From an uncultured Bacteroidota bacterium (GTDB taxonomy: Bacteria > Bacteroidota > Bacteroidia > Bacteroidales > UBA12481), in contig CAINOB010000038.1 of the NCBI GenBank assembly GCA_903851365.1, positions 1-64,000 of the forward strand: a stretch of 64,000 nt of DNA, given 5' to 3'. The position numbers and the translations under genes are program-made. The notes under the pieces were generated by a model. The model did not search any database and was not told the origin of the DNA. It worked only from the letters and a program-made list of their open reading frames with translations. This document shows positions 1 to 8,600 of this stretch, in pieces (the stretch's first letter is position 1; each line of letters begins with the position of its first letter).

Positions 1-1
1 G

Positions 2-289
2 GAGAATAAATGGCTGACTCCGCAAATGTTTTTGATCCCTTCGATCCTTGCCGCCGCTCTTCTGGTGCTTTTTGTCATTGCCTTGAAAGATTTTCATTTC
101 GAAAAACATCCGGCAATTGTTGTGGGCCCGAAAGAGGTTGGCATCTCTTTGTTTACCACTTACCTGATAGCTGTGGAATTGTCGGCCATCCTGTTGCTGG
201 CTGGAATAGTCGGCGCTTATCATCTGGGAAAACAGAAGAAGAAAGTTATTCACCGGTTCCTCGTAAAACAACCAAGAATTAAAAAATGA
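2..289 (+). CDS. nuoJ: NADH-quinone oxidoreductase subunit J, C-terminal part (cut by window start)
   Basis: The reading frame is open to the first bases of the window, so the true start lies upstream; the internal ATG at 26 is not the gene start. About 95 residues remain, containing two hydrophobic segments and a basic C-terminal tail rich in Lys. NuoJ is a small membrane subunit of complex I beside the proton channel. The assignment rests mainly on context: nuoK follows 4 bases later, then nuoL, nuoM and nuoN in standard order. The sequence alone would not prove NuoJ, but position and membrane topology fit well. Confidence 0.85.
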   Translation, partial: ENKWLTPQMFLIPSILAAALLVLFVIALKDFHFEKHPAIVVGPKEVGISLFTTYLIAVELSAILLLAGIVGAYHLGKQKKKVIHRFLVKQPRIKK

Positions 290-293
290 AGCT

Positions 294-623
294 ATGATGA
301 CCGTACCCATGGAGACTCAGATATTGTTTGCAGGAGTCCTGTTTTTAATAGGTCTTGTAGGCTTGCTTGTACGCAGGAATATCATATTCATGCTGATGTC
401 GATCGAGCTGATGCTCAACAGTGCGGCGATGGTCTTTGTTATGGGTGGAGCACACTGGGGGCATGCCGACGGGCAGGTGATGTTTATTTTTATCCTGACG
501 GTTTCGGCGGCAGAGGTGTCGGTGGGATTGGCGCTGATTCTGCAGATGTATCACCACTACCGAACTCTGGATGCGGATTCGATGCGAAAACTGAAAGATC
601 ATAAGGCGAATGAAAATTTATAG
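294..623 (+). CDS. nuoK: NADH-quinone oxidoreductase subunit K
   Basis: A 109-residue protein with three transmembrane helices. NuoK is the MrpC-like membrane subunit of complex I involved in proton translocation. Two membrane glutamates known to matter in the family are visible, in the SIELMLN segment of helix 2 and the AAEVSVGL segment of helix 3. The annotated ATG gives a short extra N-terminus; the second in-frame ATG at 309 (METQ) gives a more usual length and may be the true start. It lies 4 bases after nuoJ and 3 bases before nuoL, as in a tightly packed operon. Confidence 0.95.
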   Translation: MMTVPMETQILFAGVLFLIGLVGLLVRRNIIFMLMSIELMLNSAAMVFVMGGAHWGHADGQVMFIFILTVSAAEVSVGLALILQMYHHYRTLDADSMRKLKDHKANENL

Positions 624-626
624 AAA

Positions 627-2504
627 ATGACAACATTCATCTGGCTTATCCCGGTTTTGCCGTTAATAAGTTTTTTAATTAACGTGCTGTTCAACAGGGT
701 GATCCCTCGCCGGGGCATTGCTCTCCTTGGGGTAGGTTCTGTAGCCTTATCGGCCTTGATCACAATCATTGCCGGAATAAAATTCCTTTCGATTCCGCCT
801 GCCGGTGGAGCTTACACGACAACCATCTATACCTGGCTCAGTACCGGCGGTTTTACTGCTGATATTGCTTTTCGGATGGATGCTTTGACATTGGTTTTTT
901 GTTTTGTCATCACTTTTGTCGGTGCACTGATCCATCTGTATTCAGTTGAATTCATGAAGGATGATGATGGCTTTGCCCGGTTTTTTGCCTATATGAACCT
1001 GTTTGTCAGCTCGATGCTGATTCTTGTCCTCTCTAATAATCTTCTGCTTCTTTATCTCGGCTGGGAAGGAGTTGGGCTTTGCAGTTATCTGCTGATCGGA
1101 TTCTGGTATAAAGACCCCGCCAATGATTATGCGGCGCGCAAGGCATTTATTGTCACGCGCATTGGCGATACCTTCATGATCGTCGGTCTGTTTCTTCTCG
1201 TGATCACCTTTGGCACCCTTAATATTGATACGCTCCTGAGACAGGCTCCCCTGGTCTGGAGTTCAGGCTCCCCAGTAGCTGTGATAGCCGCCCTGTTACT
1301 TTTGGGCGGGGCGCTTGGGAAATCGGCTCAGCTTCCTCTGCAGACCTGGCTGCCAGATGCTATGGCCGGCCCTTCGCCGGTGAGTGCACTCATTCATGCG
1401 GCCACGATGGTTACCGCCGGGGTTTACCTCATTGCCCGGCTGAATGTGTTGTTTATTTTGGCGCCTGAAGTACTGGCAGCAATAGCAATAATCGGTGCCG
1501 CAACACTGCTGATTGCAGGGTTCAGCGCACTCACGCAGCACGACCTGAAAAGGGTACTGGCCTATTCCACCATCAGCCAGATCGGATATATGTTCCTTGC
1601 CCTGGGAGTAGGGGCCTGGTCGGCGGCGATTTTCCATTTCATGATACATGCTTTTTTTAAGGCGTTGCTCTTCCTTGGTGCCGGAAGCATCATTCTCCTG
1701 CTCCATGAAGAGCACGACATGCATAAAATGGGCGGACTTAGAAAAAAAATGCCCATCGTTTTCCTTACGTTCCTCATCGGTGGCGCCTCTCTATCTGCGC
1801 TGCCCCTGATTACCGCCGGATTCTACAGCAAGGATCAGATTCTGTGGTTCTCACTGGCATCGGGCATCGGCAGCAAATGGCTATGGCTCGCTGGTATCGC
1901 CGGTGCGCTGCTTACATCGCTTTATACGTTCAGAATGATATTCCTGGTGTTTTTCGGGGAGGCAAAAACCGAACCAAAACATCAGCCCGGACCGTTGATG
2001 ACCATCCCGCTGATTATTCTGGCGGCACTTTCGCTGATCGGGGGTTTTATTGAACTTCCACATAACCTGGGTCCGGTACACCTTTTCTCCAGATTGCTTG
2101 AGCCGGTTTTCCCAGCTCTCATTCTGAGCGAAAGCCATGCCCCGGAGTGGATCATCCAGGTGATCTCGGCATTGATCGCTATCGGGGGCATCTATCTGGC
2201 TTACCTTTTATTCAATAAGAAAACCCTTTCTTCCAATGTGATCGAAAAAAGCCGGCTAAGCCACTTCTTTTATCAGGGTTGGGGATTCGACTGGCTTTAT
2301 AACAAGCTGTTTGTTTTGCCGCTTGTCTGGCTTTCACAGATCGATAAAAAGGATTTTATCGATAAGTTTTACTCTTCACTTGCTCATGCTGTAAATTACT
2401 CGGGTACCCTTCTGAGCCGGACGCAAAATGGCAAACTCCGGTGGTACGTCATGGTGATGGTTGCAGGATTGATCTTACTCTTAACCATTATGCTAAACCT
2501 ATGA
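627..2504 (+). CDS. nuoL: NADH-quinone oxidoreductase subunit L
   Basis: A 625-residue polytopic membrane protein, the distal antiporter-like proton-pumping subunit of complex I. Typical features are the GWEGVGLCSYLLIGFW motif around residue 145, the LQTWLPDAMAGPSPVSALIHAATMV block near residue 240 (proton-channel Lys/His region) and a long C-terminal region forming the lateral helix. Length matches the family (about 610-650). The stop overlaps the nuoM start in an ATGA arrangement, suggesting translational coupling. Confidence 0.97.
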   Translation: MTTFIWLIPVLPLISFLINVLFNRVIPRRGIALLGVGSVALSALITIIAGIKFLSIPPAGGAYTTTIYTWLSTGGFTADIAFRMDALTLVFCFVITFVGALIHLYSVEFMKDDDGFARFFAYMNLFVSSMLILVLSNNLLLLYLGWEGVGLCSYLLIGFWYKDPANDYAARKAFIVTRIGDTFMIVGLFLLVITFGTLNIDTLLRQAPLVWSSGSPVAVIAALLLLGGALGKSAQLPLQTWLPDAMAGPSPVSALIHAATMVTAGVYLIARLNVLFILAPEVLAAIAIIGAATLLIAGFSALTQHDLKRVLAYSTISQIGYMFLALGVGAWSAAIFHFMIHAFFKALLFLGAGSIILLLHEEHDMHKMGGLRKKMPIVFLTFLIGGASLSALPLITAGFYSKDQILWFSLASGIGSKWLWLAGIAGALLTSLYTFRMIFLVFFGEAKTEPKHQPGPLMTIPLIILAALSLIGGFIELPHNLGPVHLFSRLLEPVFPALILSESHAPEWIIQVISALIAIGGIYLAYLLFNKKTLSSNVIEKSRLSHFFYQGWGFDWLYNKLFVLPLVWLSQIDKKDFIDKFYSSLAHAVNYSGTLLSRTQNGKLRWYVMVMVAGLILLLTIMLNL

Positions 2505-3979
2505 TCCTTACCTATCTGATAATCATATTAATGGCAGGCGGAGCCGCCGCCTGGATAGCCGGGAAGTGGAGTTCCCTGCTTCCCCGGTATATCTCGCTAG
2601 CCACTCTCCTGATTGATGCCGTTATACTCCTGATCGTCCTTGCCCACGAAGGATTGAACAGTGGAAAAATTTGGGTGGTGGAGTACAATGCTGCGTGGAT
2701 ACCTCGGTTTGGCGTAAGTTTTCATCTGGCCATGGATGGATTAAGCATGCTTATGCTGTTCCTGACTTTCTTTATCGGACTGATTGCAATTCTGATTTCC
2801 TGGAAAGAGATCACGGTTAAAACCGGATTTTTCCATTTTAACCTCCTCTGGATACTTGCAGGAATAACCGGTGTTTTTCTTTCGATGGACCTCTTCCTGT
2901 TTTATTTTTTCTGGGAAGTGATGCTGATCCCGATGTACTTTTTGATCGGTATCTGGGGAAATGAAAAGCGCATTTATGCCTCTTATAAATTTTTCCTTTT
3001 TACTCAGGCCAGCGGTCTCCTGATGTTTCTTTCCATATTGGGATTATATCTTATCCATGGCAGTACCACAGGCGTGTACACTTTTGATTACCAGCAACTG
3101 CTTGGTACGCATATGTCGGCCACGATGGAGATGTTGCTGATGTGCGGGTTCCTGGCTGCTTTTCTGGTAAAATTGCCCGTGGTTCCGTTCCACAGCTGGC
3201 TTCCGGATACCTATACTGAGGCCCCGCTGGCAGGCACTTTGATACTGGCCTCCGTTATGTCGAAGACTGCTGCCTATGGATTACTGCGATTTGTGATGCC
3301 GGTGTTTCCGCATGCGGTGGCATCTTTTGCACCCTTCGGAATGATACTCGGCATTGTTGGAATTCTCTACGGAGCCAAGCTTGCCTTTGCCCAGACCGAC
3401 CTGAAGCGGCTGGTGGCTTACTCGAGTGTTAACCACATGGGTTTCATTGTTCTGGGTGTTTTTGCTGTTAATGAATTGGCCTATCAGGGTGTAATCATGC
3501 AGATTATTGCACACGGCGTTAGCACAGGTGCTCTCTTTATCATTGCCGGCCAGCTGTCGGAACGGTTGAAAACCCGTGACCTGAGCAGTATGGGCGGACT
3601 TTGGACGCAAGCTCCGGTGCTGGGGACCATGGGATTGATATTCGTTATGGCTTCCCTCGGCTTGCCCGGAATGGGAAATTTTATTGCGGAATTCCTCATT
3701 CTCCTGGGTACCTTTAAATCGAGTGTTCTTTTTGCCTCCATCGCTTCGGTAGGGCTGATTGCCGGTACAATCTATGCAGTGAGGATCATGCAAAAGGTTT
3801 TTTTCGGCAAGGAAAATTCCCCGATGAAAATAAAGGACCTTTCAATACGCGAATCCATAATACTTGGTGTAATGGTGATTGCCATATTTATTCTCGGACT
3901 TTTTCCACAGCCATTTTTAAATTCGGCTAAACCGGCTGTCACGAAGATTCTCCACGCTAACGAAAAAACAGTTTTATGA
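2501..3979 (+). CDS. nuoM: NADH-quinone oxidoreductase subunit M
   Basis: A 492-residue antiporter-like proton-pumping subunit of complex I. An upstream in-frame ATG at 2441 exists but would add residues encoded inside nuoL. The start at 2501 overlaps the nuoL stop as ATGA and gives a normal hydrophobic N-terminus (MILTYLIIIL). The FWEVMLIPMYFLIGIWG motif and the VPFHSWLPDTYTEAP motif characteristic of NuoM are present, along with about 14 hydrophobic segments. The next gene, nuoN, again begins with an ATGA overlap. Confidence 0.97.
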   Translation: MILTYLIIILMAGGAAAWIAGKWSSLLPRYISLATLLIDAVILLIVLAHEGLNSGKIWVVEYNAAWIPRFGVSFHLAMDGLSMLMLFLTFFIGLIAILISWKEITVKTGFFHFNLLWILAGITGVFLSMDLFLFYFFWEVMLIPMYFLIGIWGNEKRIYASYKFFLFTQASGLLMFLSILGLYLIHGSTTGVYTFDYQQLLGTHMSATMEMLLMCGFLAAFLVKLPVVPFHSWLPDTYTEAPLAGTLILASVMSKTAAYGLLRFVMPVFPHAVASFAPFGMILGIVGILYGAKLAFAQTDLKRLVAYSSVNHMGFIVLGVFAVNELAYQGVIMQIIAHGVSTGALFIIAGQLSERLKTRDLSSMGGLWTQAPVLGTMGLIFVMASLGLPGMGNFIAEFLILLGTFKSSVLFASIASVGLIAGTIYAVRIMQKVFFGKENSPMKIKDLSIRESIILGVMVIAIFILGLFPQPFLNSAKPAVTKILHANEKTVL

Positions 3980-5394
3980 CAAAACTTGATTTTCTGTGTC
4001 TTCTTCCTCTGCTGGTCGTGGCGAGTGCTCCGATCATCATGATGATAACCATTACGATATCCAGAAACTTTAAAGTTATATATGCTTTTTCGCTGGTGAT
4101 GTTTCTGGCCGCGCTGGCTTCACTTTTTGTCATTGCTCCCAATATCCCCTGTAAAATTGAGTCGTTGCTGGTCATGGATGGATTTAGTATGCTGCTTCTG
4201 GGTGCGATATTTTGCGTGAGCCTCGTGATCAGCGTGATTTCCTATTTGTATTTCAATAATCATACCGGGGAAAGGGAAGAATACTTCATCATACTTTTTA
4301 TAGCTACTCTCGGAGCTTCGGTTCTGGTTACTGCCAATCACTTTGTGACTTTTTTCCTGGGTCTCGAAACTCTCAGCATTGCTTTATATGTGCTGATTGC
4401 CTATCTCAAGCATCGCGACTATTCCATTGAAGCCGGGGTTAAATTCCTGGTTATTGCCTCTGTAGCAACGGCATTTTTACTGTTTGGTATGGCGCTGATC
4501 TATGCCGGGACCGGTGAAATGAGTTTCGAAGGGGTAGCTGCCGCATTTGGGAAAGGAAACATGAACCCGCTTCTTGTGGCCGGTTTTGTAATGATGCTTA
4601 CGGGCATTGGATTCAAACTCGCACTGGTGCCATTTCATATGTGGACGCCCGATATTTATCAGGGTGCGCCTGCTCCCGTATCCACCTTTATTGCAACCAT
4701 TTCCAAAGGGGCAATTCTGGCGGTCTTTATCAGGTTTTTCACCTTAGTGCATGGATCTGATAACAATATTCTTGTGGTAATAATCTCCGTAATCGCGATA
4801 CTGTCGATGTTTACCGGTAACCTGCTTGCGTTAAAACAGTCGAATTTTAAAAGGTTGCTGGCTTATTCATCCATCGCGCACATGGGTTACCTGATGATCA
4901 CCCTGCTTGCCGGAACAGTTTATGGGGTTCAGGCAGCGATATTTTATCTGATCTCCTATATGATAACCACTCTTGGCGCCTTTGGTACTATCTCCATTCT
5001 TTCGGTTTGTGAACGCGATGCGGAGGATATTGATGACTTGAAGGGACTGTTCTGGAAAAACCCGAGGATTGCGGTGGTATTGTCCCTGACTTTGCTTTCG
5101 CTGGCAGGGATTCCGCTCACTGCCGGTTTTATGGCTAAGTTCTACCTTGTTCTTGAGGGCGTGAGATCGGGATTCTGGATACTTGCCTTCAGCCTGGTGA
5201 TAAATTCTGTGATCAGCCTGTTTTATTATCTGAGGGTTATAAAAACCATGTTTACACACTCGGAAAGTGAGCGGTACTTTGGATTGCCACCGGCCGGTAA
5301 TATCGTTTTAGCCTTGGTACTCATTGGGATTCTCTTCCTGGGAATCCTTCCATCATTTTTAACCGAATTCATCAACAGCTTTCTGTCAGTTTAA
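3976..5394 (+). CDS. nuoN: NADH-quinone oxidoreductase subunit N
   Basis: A 472-residue antiporter-like subunit of complex I and the last gene of the nuo operon. It has the family motif VPFHMWTPDIYQGAPAPV near residue 218 and the LLAYSSIAHMGYL segment near residue 295. The start ATG overlaps the nuoM stop by four bases. The spacing to the following kinase gene (37 bases) is larger than inside the operon and no strong hairpin is seen there, so readthrough into the kinase is possible. Confidence 0.97.
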   Translation: MTKLDFLCLLPLLVVASAPIIMMITITISRNFKVIYAFSLVMFLAALASLFVIAPNIPCKIESLLVMDGFSMLLLGAIFCVSLVISVISYLYFNNHTGEREEYFIILFIATLGASVLVTANHFVTFFLGLETLSIALYVLIAYLKHRDYSIEAGVKFLVIASVATAFLLFGMALIYAGTGEMSFEGVAAAFGKGNMNPLLVAGFVMMLTGIGFKLALVPFHMWTPDIYQGAPAPVSTFIATISKGAILAVFIRFFTLVHGSDNNILVVIISVIAILSMFTGNLLALKQSNFKRLLAYSSIAHMGYLMITLLAGTVYGVQAAIFYLISYMITTLGAFGTISILSVCERDAEDIDDLKGLFWKNPRIAVVLSLTLLSLAGIPLTAGFMAKFYLVLEGVRSGFWILAFSLVINSVISLFYYLRVIKTMFTHSESERYFGLPPAGNIVLALVLIGILFLGILPSFLTEFINSFLSV

Positions 5395-5431
5395 TTAGTT
5401 ATCTTTCCTTTGGTAAACACGAAAGCACGAA

Positions 5432-6949
5432 ATGAAGGATAATCTGTTAGATTTTAAGGATAACCTGCAAGAATTCACCTCTGATCAGGAAGGGTTACTT
5501 CATGCTATCACAAAATCTGTAAAGGATCCGATTATAATGCTTAATGGCAAGGGTGACATTACTTTTTGGAATGAAGCCGCAACCGAAACCCTTGGTTATT
5601 CCAGCGCTGAGGTGATGGGAAAAAATTTGCACCAATTGATTGTTCCTCCAAGGTTTATTCCGGATCATGAAAAAGCGTTTCGTTTATTTCAACGTGAAGG
5701 TAATGGGGCTGCCATTGGCAAAACTCTGGAGATGTTTGCGGTGCATAAAAACGGGGAGGAGTTCCCCGTTGAGTTGTCCTTATCGGCCTTCTGGTTTCAT
5801 AATGAATGGTGTTCCATCGGAATTATTCATGACATCACTCTGCGCAAAAAAGCAGAGGCAGAGTTACTTAAGCTATCCCGGGCAGTGGATCAAAGTCCGG
5901 TAAGCATTGTCGTGACTGATCTGGATGGGAATATTGAATATGCCAATCCAAAGGCCTTTGATACCACCGGTTATACGTTTGAGGAGCTAAAAGGAAAAAA
6001 TCCAAGAGTTTTGAAATCTGGTGAAACACCTGATTTTGAGTATAAAGTGCTTTGGGAAACAATTACCTCGGGAAAACAATGGCAGGGGACCTTTCACAAT
6101 AAGAGAAAAAATGGGGACTTGTACTGGGAATCCTCCACCATCTCTCCAATTATCGATGCCAATGGTGAAATTACCAGTTATATTGCGGTAAAGGAAGATA
6201 TCACCACTCAGAAAATTGTTCAGGATAAGCTGGTCGAGAGTGAAGCCAAGCTCCGGTTAGCGAATGTAACAAAGGATAAACTGTTTTCAATAATTGGGCA
6301 TGATTTACGCGGACCCATAGGAAACTTCATGCCAATTTTGGAAATCCTGACTGATGATGATTACAACCTTGGTAATGAGGAAAAAAACCGTTTGATTCTC
6401 GAATTAAAGAAAGCATCAGTAAACACCCTTGGCTTACTGGAAAATCTGCTCAACTGGGCAAAAAGTCAATCCGAGAAGTTTTCACTAACCCCTGACCGCA
6501 TTCTGATCAACGATATCATTCATCGAAATTCTGAACTATTTACCTCTGTAGCAAAACAAAAATCCATCTCGATATCGCTCAGTTTACAAAAGGATTTTTA
6601 TGTCATGGCTGATCAGGATTCGATTGACCTGGTTGTCAGAAACCTGTTATCGAACGCAATTAAATATACAAACCTGGAAGGTACTATATCAATTTCTGCA
6701 AAGGATACCGGTCATTTTATCGAGGTTGAAATTCAAGACAATGGGGTAGGAATGCCCAAGGAGTTGGCAGACAAATTATTCACATCAAAAGCTTTTCACT
6801 CAACGCCCGGTACCAATCGTGAAAAAGGATCAGGATTGGGATTAGTTTTGTGTAAAGATTTTGTAGAAAAGAACGGCGGTAAAATTCGGGTGGAGACTAT
6901 TCCTGATGAGGGTAGCCGGTTCGTTTTTACCATTCCAAAATCGGATTAG
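5432..6949 (+). CDS. PAS-PAS sensor histidine kinase
   Basis: A 505-residue protein without clear membrane segments, so probably cytoplasmic. Two PAS domains lie at about residues 20-138 and 145-262, each followed by a PAC-like segment (IGIIHDITLRKKAE, AVKEDITTQK). A HisKA phosphoacceptor motif follows (SIIGHDLRGPIGNF, phosphorylated His290), then an ATPase domain with N box (NLLSNAIKYT), G1 box (DNGVGMP) and G2 box (GSGLGLVL). There is no receiver domain, and no response regulator gene is adjacent, so this is an orphan kinase. The ligand of the PAS domains cannot be read from sequence; the position after nuo hints at redox sensing but this is only inference. Confidence 0.93.
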   Translation: MKDNLLDFKDNLQEFTSDQEGLLHAITKSVKDPIIMLNGKGDITFWNEAATETLGYSSAEVMGKNLHQLIVPPRFIPDHEKAFRLFQREGNGAAIGKTLEMFAVHKNGEEFPVELSLSAFWFHNEWCSIGIIHDITLRKKAEAELLKLSRAVDQSPVSIVVTDLDGNIEYANPKAFDTTGYTFEELKGKNPRVLKSGETPDFEYKVLWETITSGKQWQGTFHNKRKNGDLYWESSTISPIIDANGEITSYIAVKEDITTQKIVQDKLVESEAKLRLANVTKDKLFSIIGHDLRGPIGNFMPILEILTDDDYNLGNEEKNRLILELKKASVNTLGLLENLLNWAKSQSEKFSLTPDRILINDIIHRNSELFTSVAKQKSISISLSLQKDFYVMADQDSIDLVVRNLLSNAIKYTNLEGTISISAKDTGHFIEVEIQDNGVGMPKELADKLFTSKAFHSTPGTNREKGSGLGLVLCKDFVEKNGGKIRVETIPDEGSRFVFTIPKSD

Positions 6950-6975
6950 CCAATCGAAACTAAATTATAAAGGCA

Positions 6976-7497
6976 ATGGAAATCTTCAAGAACGATTACC
7001 TCAATATTGTTTTCAGTTCAATCTCCGTATATGTGTTCATTGTGCTGGCCGTCAGGTTATTCGGTAAGAAAGAGCTTTCGCAGCTATCCATAATCGATTT
7101 AGTTTTTATCCTTCTGATTAGTAATGCCGTACAAAATGCCATGGTTGGCTCAAATACCACTTTATTTGGGGGCTTAGTTGCCGCTGGGTCCCTCTTTATA
7201 GTGAATTTCCTTCTTAAGCAAGTTTCGTATTTTTTCCCGAAATTCGGCAAAGTGCTGGAGGGCAAGGAAATACTACTGATTTATAAAGGCATGGTGAATG
7301 ATGGCAATATGAGAAAAGCCCGATTTACCATGGATGAATTGATGGAAGCCATTCGCGAACATGGTGTCGAAACAATTAAACAGGTCGATCTGGCAGTTCT
7401 GGAAGTCGATGGGAATATCAGTGTTATCTCCAATGAATTCAAGCACAGAACCACGAACAGGCGCAAAGTGCACCGTGCGATGAAAAGAACCGAGTAA
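6976..7497 (+). CDS. DUF421 / YetF-YcaP family membrane protein
   Basis: A 173-residue protein with three N-terminal transmembrane helices (to about residue 85) followed by a soluble domain with the family pattern (KARFTMDELMEAIREHGV, then VDLAVLEVDGNISVI). This matches the YetF/YcaP (DUF421) family, whose function is poorly known; some Bacillus members affect spore or envelope properties. It lies 26 bases after the kinase gene in the same direction and might be cotranscribed. The C-terminus is strongly basic. Confidence 0.85.
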   Translation: MEIFKNDYLNIVFSSISVYVFIVLAVRLFGKKELSQLSIIDLVFILLISNAVQNAMVGSNTTLFGGLVAAGSLFIVNFLLKQVSYFFPKFGKVLEGKEILLIYKGMVNDGNMRKARFTMDELMEAIREHGVETIKQVDLAVLEVDGNISVISNEFKHRTTNRRKVHRAMKRTE

Positions 7498-7518
7498 AAG
7501 ATTCTGATAGACTCGTCC

Positions 7519-8136
7519 TTAATTTCCCTTTTTCAAAGCGTACCAGTCACTGCGGCGCACACCATCCAAAAAGAAACTTCCCGATATCATATCATAGGCT
7601 TCATTAATGGTTCCTTTAAAAGCAAACTTGGAGCCCTGGCTGGTTGTTTCAATGACAATTGCCAGGCTGGTAATGTTGCTGATGGCATTTAAAGGGGTGA
7701 GCGTTGCGTTATTGCTTACCTGTGCAGTTCCGGTGAGAGCCCCGGTAACATGCTGTACAACGTTCAATGACCCTGTTGTACTGCGCATGCCGGCCGTGAA
7801 AGTACTGGTCCAGCTTCCTGTGATTGATGGCAGGATAGTTACTGCTTTTGAAGCTGATTTGCTTCCGCCTGCACCAGTTGCGGTGAGGGTGACATTGTAG
7901 TTGCCGCTTGACTTATAAACATGTCCGGGTGCTTCAAGGGTCGAGGTGGAATCGTCACCAAAATTCCAGCTGTATGATGTGGCATCGGTTGTTTGATTGC
8001 TGAACTTAACGGTGTCGCGGGCCAGCGCACTTGCGGGCTCGAAAGTAAAAGCGACAACAGGCTTGGGTCCTTTGCTGCAAGCGGCAAGGATAAGGATACT
8101 GGCTAGCAGTGGGAGGAGAATGGAATAACGTTTCAT
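7519..8136 (-). CDS. PKD-domain lipoprotein
   Basis: A 205-residue predicted lipoprotein: the signal peptide ends in a lipobox (ILAAC, Cys20). A PKD domain occupies about residues 28-105 with the typical SYSWNFGDDSTS and YNVTLTATGAGG segments. The remaining ~100 residues form a beta-rich region rich in Thr/Ser (TGSLNVVQHVTGALTGTAQVSN) of unknown function. PKD domains are extracellular Ig-like modules often involved in protein or polysaccharide contact. It is convergent with the DUF421 gene (21-base gap). Confidence 0.8.
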   Translation of the reverse strand: MKRYSILLPLLASILILAACSKGPKPVVAFTFEPASALARDTVKFSNQTTDATSYSWNFGDDSTSTLEAPGHVYKSSGNYNVTLTATGAGGSKSASKAVTILPSITGSWTSTFTAGMRSTTGSLNVVQHVTGALTGTAQVSNNATLTPLNAISNITSLAIVIETTSQGSKFAFKGTINEAYDMISGSFFLDGVRRSDWYALKKGN

Positions 8137-8225
8137 GTTAAATTGGTCGTATTTGATGATAGAAACGTATAGACTGCATTAACCCGATAAGGTTTACAGG
8201 TTGACCGATAATAACAAATATTCTA

Positions 8226-8573
8226 TCAAATTGCGGTTCCGCCTCTTTCTCCTGTCCTTATCCTGATGCATTCTTCGAGCGGGGTAATGAAAATTTTGCC
8301 ATCGCCCACGCGCCCGCCGGGGCCTCCGGTACGTGCGGATTTCAGGATGGCATCGATGGTGATATCCACAAATGCATCGTTTACGGCAATCTCGATTTTT
8401 ATTTTTGGTATCAGATCAGGTATGATGATCTGTCCCCTGTACATTTCTTCAATCCGCTGTTGGCCATGACCTGAAACACGGCTTACTGTGATTCTTTTTA
8501 TGTCAGCTTCGATCAGCGCTTCCCTGACTTTATCGAGCTGAACTTCCCTGATTATGGCGGTTATTAATTTCAC
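8226..8573 (-). CDS. glnK: P-II family nitrogen regulatory protein (GlnK/GlnB-like)
   Basis: A 115-residue P-II signal protein with the usual N-terminus (MKLITAIIRE), T-loop region (MYRGQIIIPDLIPK) and C-terminal RIRTGERGG. By P-II logic it binds ATP/ADP and 2-oxoglutarate and blocks the AmtB channel under nitrogen excess. Two features are unusual. The T-loop residue equivalent to E. coli Tyr51, the uridylylation site, is Ile50. The B-loop is longer than in E. coli, with GPGGR inserted before VGDGKIF. It starts 27 bases after amtB on the same strand, the classic amtB-glnK pair. Confidence 0.93.
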   Translation of the reverse strand: MKLITAIIREVQLDKVREALIEADIKRITVSRVSGHGQQRIEEMYRGQIIIPDLIPKIKIEIAVNDAFVDITIDAILKSARTGGPGGRVGDGKIFITPLEECIRIRTGERGGTAI

Positions 8574-8600
8574 TTGTAAATGTTTTATTCATTAATCAGA

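Noticed and set aside
1296-1724. 142-codon minus-strand frame inside nuoL
   Set aside because: Shadow of a highly conserved gene with Gly/Arg/Gln-rich nonsense translation.
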